Program-made: the position numbers and the translations under genes
Shown: positions 41,533 to 49,884 of the stretch, piece by piece
How the letters are laid out: every line of letters starts with the position of its first letter
Position numbering within the stretch: position 1 is the first letter of the stretch
Assembly: GCA_965217265.1 (NCBI GenBank)
Contig: CBDCHP010000012.1
Coordinates: forward strand, 62,001-126,000
DNA: 64,000 nt
Reading direction: 5' to 3'
From: JAGRGG01 sp965217265
GTDB lineage: Bacteria; Pseudomonadota; Alphaproteobacteria; Geminicoccales; Geminicoccaceae
Notes under the pieces: model-generated
Database searches by the model: none
The model's input: only the letters and a program-made list of their open reading frames with translations
What the model was told of the DNA's origin: nothing

Positions 41533-41682
41533 TGAACGCTCGCGCGTCCGCTGCGCGGGGCTTTCTTTTTTCTCTTTTTTGCAACTTTGGCCGGGGCTGG
41601 CTTCGGCGTCGCGGCCAAATTCGGGGACAACTAGCAAAAAAGAAAGAAAAAAGACGGCGCGTCAGCGCAGGCGAAGCGTTCA
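41533..41682. repeat. Dispersed inverted-repeat element, copy R10 (between divergent genes)
   Basis: Complete 150-bp copy with ends TGAACGCTCGCGCG and GGCGAAGCGTTCA and a type-A core (GCAACTTTGGCCGGGGCTGG). It is the only copy not next to a stop codon: it fills nearly the whole space between two divergent start codons (22 bp to SBP set 2, 29 bp to DUF1622). Confidence 0.93.
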
Positions 41683-41711
41683 TTTCCCATCCCTACCCAA
41701 AGGCTCCACCC

Positions 41712-42161
41712 ATGCAATACCTCCTCCTCGCGACGATCTTCCTGCCCTTCGGCGCAAGCGCCCAGGAAGGCGGGCCGTTCCCGGAGGCGGAGCCCTGGCT
41801 CGACGGCCTCCTGCACACGATCGCGCGCGGGATCGAACTGGCCGGCATCGCGATCATCGTCGTCGGCGCCGTCGTCGCGAGCGCCGTCTATCTCGGCCGT
41901 CTGGTCCGCCGTCAGGCCAGCGCCTACCACGCCTACCGGGCCGACCTCGGCCGCGGCATCCTGCTCGGCCTCGAACTCCTGGTCGCGGCCGACATCGTCG
42001 GCACCGTCGCGGTCGAACCGAGCCTGGAGAACTTAGGGATTCTCGCCGTTATCGTCCTGATCCGCACCTTCTTGAGCTTCACCCTCGAAGTCGAGATCGA
42101 GGGGCGCTGGCCGTGGCAGGCGAGGCGCGAGCCGGCCGGCGCGAAGCGCCCTACTCCTTGA
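41712..42161 (+). CDS. DUF1622 membrane protein
   Basis: The 149-aa protein has an apparent signal or first helix (MQYLLLATIFLPFGASA) and two or three further helices (IELAGIAIIVVGAVVASAVYL and ILLGLELLVAADIVGTV), ending RTFLSFTLEVEIEGRWPW, the DUF1622 pattern. Function is unknown. It is inserted in reverse orientation between the two polyamine transporter sets and overlaps the convergent set-1 permease by 11 bp. Confidence 0.85.
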   Translation: MQYLLLATIFLPFGASAQEGGPFPEAEPWLDGLLHTIARGIELAGIAIIVVGAVVASAVYLGRLVRRQASAYHAYRADLGRGILLGLELLVAADIVGTVAVEPSLENLGILAVIVLIRTFLSFTLEVEIEGRWPWQARREPAGAKRPTP

Positions 42162-42999
42162 TCCCGCGCAGGCGGACGCTGCGGCGACGGAGCAGTTCGA
42201 CGGTGATGAGCAGCACGATCGAGATCGCGACCAGGATCGTCGCGACGGCGAGGATGGTCGGGCTGATCTCCTCGCGGATGCCCGACCACATCACCCGCGG
42301 GATCGTGTACTGCTCGACCGAGCCGAGGAAGAGGATGACCACCACCTCGTCGAACGAGGTGATGAAGGCGAAGAGGGCGCCCGAGATCACGCCGGGCAGG
42401 ATGAGCGGCAGGATGACCTGGAAGAAGGTCGTCTTCATGTCGGCGCCGAGGCTCTGCGCCGCGCGGACCAGGGACTGGTCGAAGCCGATCAGCGTCGCCG
42501 TCACGGTGATGACGACGAAGGGGATGCCGAGCGCGGTGTGGGCGAGGATGATGCCGGGGTAGGTGTAGGTGAGGCCGACGGTCGAGTAGAAGAAGAACAT
42601 CGCGGCGGCCGAGATGATCAGCGGCACGATCATCGGCGAGATCAAGAGGCCCATGACGAGGCCTCTGAGCGGCATGTGCGGCCGCGACAGGCCGAGCGCG
42701 GCGAGCGTGCCGAGCGTGGTTGCCAGGATCGTGCTGGCGATCGCGATGATGAAGCTGTTCTGCAGCGAGTGGGTCCACTCGCGGCTGTTCCAGAAATCCT
42801 GGTACCAGCGCAAGGAGTAGGCGTCGGGGTCGAACGCGAGCATCCCGCTCGTGAAGGTGAAGTAGGGCTCGGCGTTGAACGAGAGCGGGATGATGACGAA
42901 GATCGGCGCGATCAGGAAGACGAAGATCAGCGTGCAGGCGACCCGCAGCCCGTAGTAGTAGACCCTGTCCGCCGTCTCGGCGTGGCTCGGCAGCGCCAT
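42151..42999 (-). CDS. Polyamine-type ABC transporter permease, PotC-like (set 1)
   Basis: The 282-aa six-helix permease has the EAA loop VRAAQSLGADMKTTFFQVILPLILPGVISGA and C-terminus VRLRGIKE. It is paralogous to the gene at 38407. It partners with the PotB-like permease 5 nt upstream. ATG 42999 gives the soluble lead MALPSHAETADRVYYYG before helix 1. Confidence 0.9.
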   Translation of the reverse strand: MALPSHAETADRVYYYGLRVACTLIFVFLIAPIFVIIPLSFNAEPYFTFTSGMLAFDPDAYSLRWYQDFWNSREWTHSLQNSFIIAIASTILATTLGTLAALGLSRPHMPLRGLVMGLLISPMIVPLIISAAAMFFFYSTVGLTYTYPGIILAHTALGIPFVVITVTATLIGFDQSLVRAAQSLGADMKTTFFQVILPLILPGVISGALFAFITSFDEVVVILFLGSVEQYTIPRVMWSGIREEISPTILAVATILVAISIVLLITVELLRRRSVRLRGIKE

Positions 43000-43004
43000 C
43001 GTTC

Positions 43005-44273
43005 TTATCCCAGCTTCATGTTCTCGATACCGACGAGGCGGTTGTAGAGCGCGTAGAGCGCCAGCACGGCGACGAGCAGGATGCTGCCGAGTGCGGCGGC
43101 GAGCCCCCAGTTCAGCGAGCGCTGCATGTGGTACGCGATCATGTTGGAGATCAGCTGCCCGTCCTGCCCGCCGACGAGGGCCGGGGTGATGTAGTAGCCG
43201 ATCGCCAGGATGAAGACGAGGATGCCGCCCGCCCCGACGCCGGCCAGCGTCTGCGGCACGTAGACCCGCCAGAACGCGGTCCACTGCGTCGCACCCAGCG
43301 AGCGGGCGGCGCGCATGTAGGACGGGTTGATCGTGCGCATGACCGAGTAGAGCGGCAGGATCATGAACGGCAAGAGGATGTGCGTCATGGCGATGATCGT
43401 GCCGGTCTTGTTGTAGACCAGTTGCAAGCGGCCGTCGTTGTCGAGCAAGCCTATCCAGACCATGAGGTCGTTCAAGACACCCTGCGACTGCAACAGCACG
43501 ATCCAGGAGGTGGTACGCACCAGGAGCGAGGTCCAAAACGGCAAGAGGACCAGGATCATCAAGAGGTTGCCGGTCTTGAGCGGCAAGACGGCCATCAGGT
43601 AGGCGACCGGGTAGCCCAAGAGCAGGGTGAAGAGCGTGATGACGCCCGAGAGCCAGAACGTGCGCCAGAACAATTGCAGGTAGATCTGCTGGTAGCCCGG
43701 CTGCATCTCGATCGACCCCTCGACATCGCGGGTCATGTCGAGGGAGGCCAGCAGGTAGGACGCCGTCACGGGCGCGTTCAGCCGCTTGATCGCGGCCCAG
43801 GTCTCGGGATCGCCCCAGTCCTTGTCGATGTCGATCAACTGCTCGCGGTAGGGCGCCGCGTCGTCGAGCCGGTCCAGGCGCCGCTCGGTCTTGCGCATCA
43901 GGCTCGACGCGCCCGAGACCTCGTAGTTGAGCCGCGAGCCGAGTTGGCCGATCTGGCGCCTGTTCTCGACGTTGCGCAACTCGTCGACGAGGCTCTTGAA
44001 GACCGCCTCGTCCGGCGGGTCGGGCGGGCTCCACTCGGCCAGCATGTCGGCCGTGTTCGGGATCGTCGTCACCACGTCCGGGTTGTCGATGCCGCGGTAG
44101 AGCATCGTGCCGATCGGGATCAGGAAGGTCACGACGAGGAAGAGGAGGAGCGGCAGGACGAGGGCGAACGCGCGCCACTTGTTGGTGCGCTCCGAGCGTC
44201 GCAGCCGCGCCTTCAAGGACGTGGCGTCGGCGGGCAGTTCGTGGCCCGAGATCGGCAGCGTCGCCTGCGCCAT
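43005..44273 (-). CDS. Polyamine-type ABC transporter permease, PotB-like with large periplasmic insert (set 1)
   Basis: The 422-aa permease has helix 1 (ALVLPLLLFLVVTFLIPIG), a periplasmic insert of about 140 residues and five more helices. The EAA loop is RAARSLGATQWTAFWRVYVPQ. ATG 44273 has AGGAAGGGG just upstream; another ATG eight codons earlier lacks a better site. A strong mRNA hairpin lies between it and the SBP gene. Confidence 0.9.
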   Translation of the reverse strand: MAQATLPISGHELPADATSLKARLRRSERTNKWRAFALVLPLLLFLVVTFLIPIGTMLYRGIDNPDVVTTIPNTADMLAEWSPPDPPDEAVFKSLVDELRNVENRRQIGQLGSRLNYEVSGASSLMRKTERRLDRLDDAAPYREQLIDIDKDWGDPETWAAIKRLNAPVTASYLLASLDMTRDVEGSIEMQPGYQQIYLQLFWRTFWLSGVITLFTLLLGYPVAYLMAVLPLKTGNLLMILVLLPFWTSLLVRTTSWIVLLQSQGVLNDLMVWIGLLDNDGRLQLVYNKTGTIIAMTHILLPFMILPLYSVMRTINPSYMRAARSLGATQWTAFWRVYVPQTLAGVGAGGILVFILAIGYYITPALVGGQDGQLISNMIAYHMQRSLNWGLAAALGSILLVAVLALYALYNRLVGIENMKLG

Positions 44274-44307
44274 CGTGTCCCCTTCCTTGGTCAACGAGAA
44301 CGAGAAC

Positions 44308-44332
44308 GGGGACGGGCGACAGGCCCGTCCCC
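44308..44332 (-). terminator. Intercistronic hairpin between binding protein and permease
   Basis: A perfect 10-bp GC stem (GGGGACGGGC and GCCCGTCCCC) with a 5-nt loop lies 11 nt beyond the SBP stop. No T-tract follows on the minus strand. It probably stabilises the upstream SBP message or attenuates the permeases, giving excess binding protein. Confidence 0.7.
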
Positions 44333-44343
44333 GGCGCGCTAGA

Positions 44344-45444
44344 TCAGCCCTGCGCCAACCAGGCGTTGAAGCGCTCGCGCATCTCGTCGCCGTTGTCGGC
44401 CCACCACTCCGGGTCCTTGCGGATCGGGTTCTCGAAGTTCTCAGGGGCGGTCGGCATGTGCGGCAGCATGTCCTCGCCCGTGTCGGCGTTCTTGCCGACG
44501 AGCGGGGCCGAGGACTGGCGCGCGGGCGCGTAGGAGATGAATTTCGCCTGATCGGCGAGGCGCTGCGTGTCGGTCGCCCACTTGACGAAGTCCATCACCG
44601 CCTCTTCGTTCTTGCCGCCGACCGGGATCACCCAGCCGTCGACCTCGAACAACTGCCCGTCCCACATGATCTCGAACGGCTGACCCTCGTTGACCTGGGC
44701 GTCGAAGAAGCGGCCGTTGAAGCCGGTCGCCATCGTCACCTCCTTGTCGGCGAGCAGTTGCGGCGGCTGGGCGCCCTCGGTCCACCAGACGACGTTGCCC
44801 TTCAGTTCGTCGAGCTTGTTGAACGCGCGCTCGACGCCCTCGTCGGTCGAGAGCACGTCGTAGACCTCGTCGGTCGCCACGCCGTCGGCCACCAGCGCCC
44901 ATTCGAGGTTGCCGTCGGGGATGCGCTGCAGGGCGCGCTTGCCGGGGAACTTGTCGAAGTCCCAGACGTCGGCCACCGTCTGCGGCCCGCCGTCGGAGAA
45001 GACGTCCTCGTTGTAGGCGAAGACCGTGGCGTAGAGGATCTGCGGGATGAAGCAGTCGCCGGTCGTGTCCTCGATGAAGTCGTCCGAGGCCGGCGTGCCG
45101 TCCGGGGCCTCGGCGAGGTCCTGGTCGAAGTCGATTTCCTTGATCAGGCCCTCGTCGCAGGCGAGCTGGGCGTCGCCCTGCAGCATGTCGACGAGGTCCC
45201 AACTGACGTTGTTGGCCTGGATCTGCGAGCGCAGGCCGGCGAGCGCGTTGGCCGACTGGTCGTCCATGCGGATGTTGATGTCGGGGTTCTGCTCCATGTA
45301 GGGCTCGACGTAGGCCCGCATCTGGCTCGACGAGTAGGCGCCGCCCCAGGAGACGACGGTGAGGTCGGTGTCCGCCTTGGCGATACCGCCCGTGAGTACC
45401 AGTGCCGTGCCCGCGAGCAGGCCGATCTTCAATCTCGATGTCAT
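44344..45444 (-). CDS. Polyamine-type ABC transporter substrate-binding protein (set 1)
   Basis: The 366-aa secreted protein has the signal MTSRLKIGLLAGTALVLTGGIAKA and mature start LTVVSWGGAYSSSQMRAYVEPY. Paralogy to set 2 is clear from shared blocks such as AQPPQLLA and KFPGKRALQR. AGGGAAG precedes the ATG. It is transcribed with the ATPase 97 nt upstream. Confidence 0.9.
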   Translation of the reverse strand: MTSRLKIGLLAGTALVLTGGIAKADTDLTVVSWGGAYSSSQMRAYVEPYMEQNPDINIRMDDQSANALAGLRSQIQANNVSWDLVDMLQGDAQLACDEGLIKEIDFDQDLAEAPDGTPASDDFIEDTTGDCFIPQILYATVFAYNEDVFSDGGPQTVADVWDFDKFPGKRALQRIPDGNLEWALVADGVATDEVYDVLSTDEGVERAFNKLDELKGNVVWWTEGAQPPQLLADKEVTMATGFNGRFFDAQVNEGQPFEIMWDGQLFEVDGWVIPVGGKNEEAVMDFVKWATDTQRLADQAKFISYAPARQSSAPLVGKNADTGEDMLPHMPTAPENFENPIRKDPEWWADNGDEMRERFNAWLAQG

Positions 45445-45541
45445 GGATGACTTCCCTTCGCTCATCATTGGCGCCGGCCTTTGTCCGCCGGCCGTGGGTT
45501 GAATTGTGTCGCGCCCGGCCGCGTTCGACAAGGGGGGAGGC

Positions 45542-46627
45542 TCAAGCATCGAGCGCGCGGCAGTCCTCGGTATGCCATCCGAGCCTGACGGTGTCGCCCG
45601 TCGCCAGTTGCGCGTGGCCGTAGGCGTTGGGCACCTTGACGATGAAGTCCTCGTTGCCGAGCACTTCCATGCGGGCGCGGATGTGGTCGCCGTGGTAGAT
45701 CAGCTCGCGCACCAGACCGTCGAACTGGTTGGGCAGGTTGTCGGCCGGGTTGATGTAGGCGCGCTCGGGCCGCAAGGAGAGCGTCGAGCGGTCCCCCACC
45801 GCCCCGACGTTGACCGGCAGGGCTCGGACCGGCTCGCCCGCGACCTCGACGAGGCAGACCTCGCCGTTCATCTCGCGCACGGTGCCGTGGAAGCGGTTGG
45901 TCTCGCCGATGAACTGGGCGACGAAGGCGTTGACCGGCGCTTCGTAGAGTTCGGACGGGCTCGCCAGTTGCTGCACCCGGCCGTCGTCGAAGACGGCGAT
46001 GCGGTCCGACATGGTGAGCGCCTCGGTCTGGTCGTGCGTGACGTAGACGACGGTGATGCCCAACTCGTCGGCGATGTGCTTGATCTCGTACTGCATGTTC
46101 TCGCGCAACTGCTTGTCCAAGGCGCCCAGGGGCTCGTCCATCAGAACGAGGCGGGGCTCGAAGACGAGCGCTCTCGCCAGCGCCACGCGCTGCTGCTGCC
46201 CACCGGAGAGCTGCGCCGGGCGGCGGTTGCCGAACTGGTCCAGGTGGACCATGCCCAAGGCCCGCTTGACCCGCTCCTCGATCTCGGCCTTGGGCTTGCC
46301 CCGCACCTGCAAGGGAAAGGCCAGGTTCTCGCCCACGGTCATGTGCGGGAACAGGGCGTAGTTCTGGAAGACCATGCCGATGTTGCGCTTGTGCGGCGCT
46401 AGGTTGTTGATCTGCTCGTTCTCGATGAAGATGTCGCCGTGCGTCGCGGTCTCGAAGCCGGCCAGCATCATCAAGCAGGTCGTCTTGCCCGAGCCCGAGG
46501 GGCCGAGCATGGTGACGAACTCGCCCCGGCCGATGTCGAGGTTCAGGTTCTTCACGACCAGCGTCTCGCCGTCGTAGCTCTTCTGCACGTTGTCGAAGCG
46601 AACGAAGCTGTCGCCCTCGGCCATCAT
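45542..46627 (-). CDS. potA: Polyamine-type ABC transporter ATP-binding protein
   Basis: The 361-aa ATPase has Walker A (LGPSGSGKTTCLMMLAG), signature (QLSGGQQQRVALARAL), Walker B (RLVLMDEPLGALD), the switch His (YVTHDQTEAL) and a C-terminal TOBE domain (about residues 275-355). It powers the PotB/PotC-like permeases. It is the only ATPase for two SBP-permease sets, so it probably serves both. Confidence 0.93.
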   Translation of the reverse strand: MMAEGDSFVRFDNVQKSYDGETLVVKNLNLDIGRGEFVTMLGPSGSGKTTCLMMLAGFETATHGDIFIENEQINNLAPHKRNIGMVFQNYALFPHMTVGENLAFPLQVRGKPKAEIEERVKRALGMVHLDQFGNRRPAQLSGGQQQRVALARALVFEPRLVLMDEPLGALDKQLRENMQYEIKHIADELGITVVYVTHDQTEALTMSDRIAVFDDGRVQQLASPSELYEAPVNAFVAQFIGETNRFHGTVREMNGEVCLVEVAGEPVRALPVNVGAVGDRSTLSLRPERAYINPADNLPNQFDGLVRELIYHGDHIRARMEVLGNEDFIVKVPNAYGHAQLATGDTVRLGWHTEDCRALDA

Positions 46628-46733
46628 TATTCCCTAACCCAGCCGCCGGCCTTGCTTGACCGATCGGCACCGTCGTTCTTGGCCCGCGCTCTTGGCCTCA
46701 AGGGCTAGCGAAGCGGCGGGAAGCTGTAAAGCC

Positions 46734-47435
46734 CTAGCGACCTTTACCGGCCGCGAGGAAGCGGTGGCGGTACTTGAGGGTGAAGTCGCCGCCCCCGTCC
46801 GGTTCCTCGAACGCGGCGAGCGCGTCGATCGAGACCGGCCCCGCCAGCGCCGGGGCGAACCACGCCTTGGCGGCGGCCGCGACCGCCCAGGCCTCCGCGC
46901 CATCGAGCCGGGCACTCAGCGTCATATGGAAGGTGAAGTCCTCGAAGACGTACGGGTAGCCGTAGGCCGCGAGCCGCGCGTCCTGGCGCGGGGTGAGACC
47001 GGCCCCGCGCCGCCGCGCCAGCTCGTCGGCCGTGGGCGGCGCCCGCAGCGGCTCGAAGGCGCGCACGACGTCGTCGGCGAGCCAGCGCATCGCCGGCGTC
47101 GGCCGCGCCAGGGTGAGCGCGACGAACCCGTCGAGGTCCGCCACCTCCAGCCGGGCCTCGAACGCCTTCCAGCGGGCGGCGAAGAGGGCCGCGGCACGCT
47201 CCAGGACGGCGGCGTCGACGCCCTCGGCCAAGCAGAACGGCGCCTTCAAGGTGGCGTGGAAGCCGTAGCGCCGCGCCGAGGCGGTGATCGCGGCGAAGCG
47301 CTCCGGCGCCACGCCCTCGACGCGCGGCTGCGCCGGCCTTTCCCCACTCGCGGCGTCGCGGCCGAGCCAGCGCCCCCCCAGGTCGTGCAGCGCCGTGCCG
47401 GGCGCCGGGCACCAGTAGAGCGCGCAGCGGCTCAC
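46734..47435 (-). CDS. DUF1045 protein, putative phosphonate metabolism 2H phosphoesterase
   Basis: The 233-aa protein matches the DUF1045/phosphonate-operon family. It has two HxT motifs (GFHATLKAPF and FHMTLSARL) like 2H phosphoesterases, and starts RCALYWCPAPGTAL. A role in handling cyclic ribose phosphates from phosphonate breakdown is possible but unproven. It starts at GTG overlapping the phnM stop (GTGA). Confidence 0.85.
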   Translation of the reverse strand: MSRCALYWCPAPGTALHDLGGRWLGRDAASGERPAQPRVEGVAPERFAAITASARRYGFHATLKAPFCLAEGVDAAVLERAAALFAARWKAFEARLEVADLDGFVALTLARPTPAMRWLADDVVRAFEPLRAPPTADELARRRGAGLTPRQDARLAAYGYPYVFEDFTFHMTLSARLDGAEAWAVAAAAKAWFAPALAGPVSIDALAAFEEPDGGGDFTLKYRHRFLAAGKGR

Positions 47436-48577
47436 GCGACCCGCTCCCCCCCGACCCAGACGCCGCGCACGATCGGCCGGCCGTCGACGGGGCGCACCCG
47501 GACGAGGTCGGCGCGCAGCCCGACCGCGATGCTCCCCCGGTCGGCGAGCCCGACGGCGGCGGCGGCGGCGGCGCCCGCCCGCGCGACGGCCGCGTGCGGC
47601 GGCAGGTTGAACGGTTCGCTCATCAGGCGAAAGACCGCGTGCAGCAGGCTGGCCGGGATGTAGTCCGAGGCGAGGACGTCCAAGAGGCCCGCCAGCGCCA
47701 AGTCGCCCGCCTTGACGTTGCCGGAGGAGGAGCCGCCGCGCACGAGGTTGGGCGCCCCCATCAAGACGGGGATGCCGTGCTCGCGCGCGCGTCGCGCCGC
47801 CCTCAGCGTCGTCGGGAACTCGGTGAAGGCGGCGCCGAGGCGGGCGGCCTCGTCGACGTGCTCGATCCTGGCGTCGTCGTGCGTCGCGAGCGGCAGGCCC
47901 AGCCCGCGGGCCGCGTCGGCGAGCGCTCGGCACCGCTTCGGGCCGAGGTCGCGCGACGCCGCGCGCATCCCTTCAATGTGGGCGTCGAGGGCGTCGTCGT
48001 CGGCGAACAGGTGGCGGTTGCGCCCGCGGTAGGCCTCGACGTCGGGCAGTTGCCGGTCGCCCGGCGCGTGGTCCATGAGCGAGACGAGGTGGACCGGGGC
48101 CATGGCGGCGCACCGCTCGAACAGGGCGACGATCTCGGGGTGCGTCACCTCGCAGCGCAGGTGCAAGCGGTGAGAGGACCGCAAGATCCCGGCCCCCCTC
48201 GCCTCGCTCAAGCCCGCGATCATCGGCCCGATCATCTCGGGCCTCGTGTCCCAGAACGCCTGCGCGCCGATGGTGAGGCTGTCATAAACGGTCGTGATGC
48301 CGGACGCCGCGCACATCGCGTCGTGCGCGATCGCCGCCGCGACGGGGTCCCACGTCACCCCGCCGCGCGGCTGGTAGTGCCTCTCCAGATTGTCGGTGTG
48401 CAGGTCGATCAGGCCGGGCAGGAGAAAGTCGCCGCCGCAGTCGAGCGCCGGCCGCGCCGTCCCGCCGGCCTCAAGCGCGCTGATCCGCCCATCAGCAAGC
48501 TTTAGCGTCCCCTCAATCGTATCGTCGTGCAGGACGATGCGGGCGTTGGTGAACAGGGTCTCGGTCAAGGGGCTCAC
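47432..48577 (-). CDS. phnM: PhnM: alpha-D-ribose 1-methylphosphonate 5-triphosphate diphosphatase
   Basis: The protein is about 381 aa, an amidohydrolase with PhnM hallmarks: GLIDLHTDNLERHYQPRGG, ATHDDARIEHV, GAPNLVRGGSSSGNVKA and SDYIPASLLHAVF. In C-P lyase systems it removes pyrophosphate from the ribose triphosphate phosphonate intermediate. The start is GTG 48577 or an in-frame TTG at 48583; neither has a strong ribosome site. No phnGHIJKL genes are nearby, so it is an orphan with DUF1045. Confidence 0.9.
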   Translation of the reverse strand: MSPLTETLFTNARIVLHDDTIEGTLKLADGRISALEAGGTARPALDCGGDFLLPGLIDLHTDNLERHYQPRGGVTWDPVAAAIAHDAMCAASGITTVYDSLTIGAQAFWDTRPEMIGPMIAGLSEARGAGILRSSHRLHLRCEVTHPEIVALFERCAAMAPVHLVSLMDHAPGDRQLPDVEAYRGRNRHLFADDDALDAHIEGMRAASRDLGPKRCRALADAARGLGLPLATHDDARIEHVDEAARLGAAFTEFPTTLRAARRAREHGIPVLMGAPNLVRGGSSSGNVKAGDLALAGLLDVLASDYIPASLLHAVFRLMSEPFNLPPHAAVARAGAAAAAAVGLADRGSIAVGLRADLVRVRPVDGRPIVRGVWVGGERVA

Positions 48578-48630
48578 GCGCAAGTAGAGGGACGATCGGT
48601 CATTCGCCTAGCACGACCCCCGGCCCCGCG

Positions 48631-49707
48631 TCACCCCTTGGCTTGCTCCCCCTGCTCTTGGCGCAGCTTCGCCGGCGGGATGTGGTCGCTGCGGCCGATG
48701 ACGTGCGCCGTCGTGCCGACGATGAGCGCGTCGGGGGCGTGGACGAGTTCCAGGTCCTTGTCGGGGTAGGGCAAGGCGGCGAGGAAGTGGCGCATGGTGC
48801 CCAAGCGCGCGCGCTTCTTGTCGTCCGACTTGATGATCGTCCAGGGCGCGTCGGCCGTGTCGGTGTAGAAGAACATTGCCTCCTTCGCCTCGGTATAGGC
48901 CTCCCACTTGTCAATCGAGGCGAGGTCCATCGGCGAGAGCTTCCACTGCTTCAACGGGTCGTCCTTGCGCGCCTCGAAGCGGCGGCGCTGCTCCTCGCGC
49001 GTCACCGAGAACCAGTACTTGAACAGCCAGACGCCCGAGCGCACCAGCATCCGCTCCAATTCCGGGCACTGGCGCATGAACTCCAGGTACTCAGGGGGAC
49101 TGCAAAAGCCCATCACCCGCTCGACACCGGCCCGGTTGTACCAGGAGCGGTCGAACAAGACGACCTCGCCGCCGGCCGGCAGGTGCTCGACGTAGCGCTG
49201 GAAGTACCACTGCGTCCGCTCGCGCTCGGACGGCTTCTCCAGGGCGACGACGCGCGCCCCGCGCGGGTTCATGTGCTCGGTGAAGCGCTTGATCGTGCCG
49301 CCCTTGCCGGCGGCGTCGCGGCCCTCGAACAGGACGACGATCTTCTGCCCGGTCTCCTTGACCCAGCGCTGCGCCTTGAGCAGCTCGACCTGCAAGTTGG
49401 TCGCCTGCTTCTCGTAGGCCTTCTTCTTGAGCTTCACCTTGTAAGGGTACTCGCCGGTCTCGAACAGGTGCCGGATCGCGGCCGGGTCGTGGCGCATCTC
49501 GGCCAGCCGCCGCTGCCCGTCGTCGCCGGCGTCCGTGCCCCCGTCCTCGGGCGGCGCCGTCTTGCCGGAGAGATCAGGCATGGACGACGCACCCGCAGCC
49601 TCGGTCGCGTTCTCGGCGTTGGCCTCGGCGACCTTCCGCTTCGCCTCGCGCTCGGCCGCCTCAACCTTGGCTTTCGCCGCCCCATTCGATTTCGCCTTGT
49701 CCGCCAT
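48631..49707 (-). CDS. ppk2: Polyphosphate kinase 2
   Basis: The 358-aa protein has a charged, Ala/Lys/Glu-rich N-terminal extension (residues 1-70) and a PPK2 core with Walker A FEGRDAAGKGGTIKRF, Walker B VVLFDRSWYNRAGVERVMGF and lid residues EQRRRFEARKDDPLKQWKLS. It transfers phosphate between polyphosphate and nucleotides; the preferred direction cannot be read. ATG 49707 has GGGAGAAACGGG upstream. Element R11 lies immediately 5'. Confidence 0.93.
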   Translation of the reverse strand: MADKAKSNGAAKAKVEAAEREAKRKVAEANAENATEAAGASSMPDLSGKTAPPEDGGTDAGDDGQRRLAEMRHDPAAIRHLFETGEYPYKVKLKKKAYEKQATNLQVELLKAQRWVKETGQKIVVLFEGRDAAGKGGTIKRFTEHMNPRGARVVALEKPSERERTQWYFQRYVEHLPAGGEVVLFDRSWYNRAGVERVMGFCSPPEYLEFMRQCPELERMLVRSGVWLFKYWFSVTREEQRRRFEARKDDPLKQWKLSPMDLASIDKWEAYTEAKEAMFFYTDTADAPWTIIKSDDKKRARLGTMRHFLAALPYPDKDLELVHAPDALIVGTTAHVIGRSDHIPPAKLRQEQGEQAKG

Positions 49708-49740
49708 GCCCGTTTCTCCCTTCTGAACCGTGAGCCCAAG

Positions 49741-49884
49741 AGAACGCTTGCGCGTCCGCTGCGCGGAGCCTTCTTCTCTTTGTCTTCGCAACTTTGGCCA
49801 AGACCAGCCTGAGCGTCCGAGCCAAGTCCGGGCATAAGTAGCAAAAAAGAAAAGCCCGCGCGGCAGCGCACGCGAAGCGTTCTA
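49741..49884. repeat. Dispersed inverted-repeat element, copy R11
   Basis: Copy of about 144 bp with left end AGAACGCTTGCGCG and right end CGCACGCGAAGCGTTCTA. The last bases form the TAG stop of dppF on the minus strand. The core is a diverged type A (GCAACTTTGGCCAAGACC). It separates dppF from ppk2 on the same strand. Confidence 0.9.
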
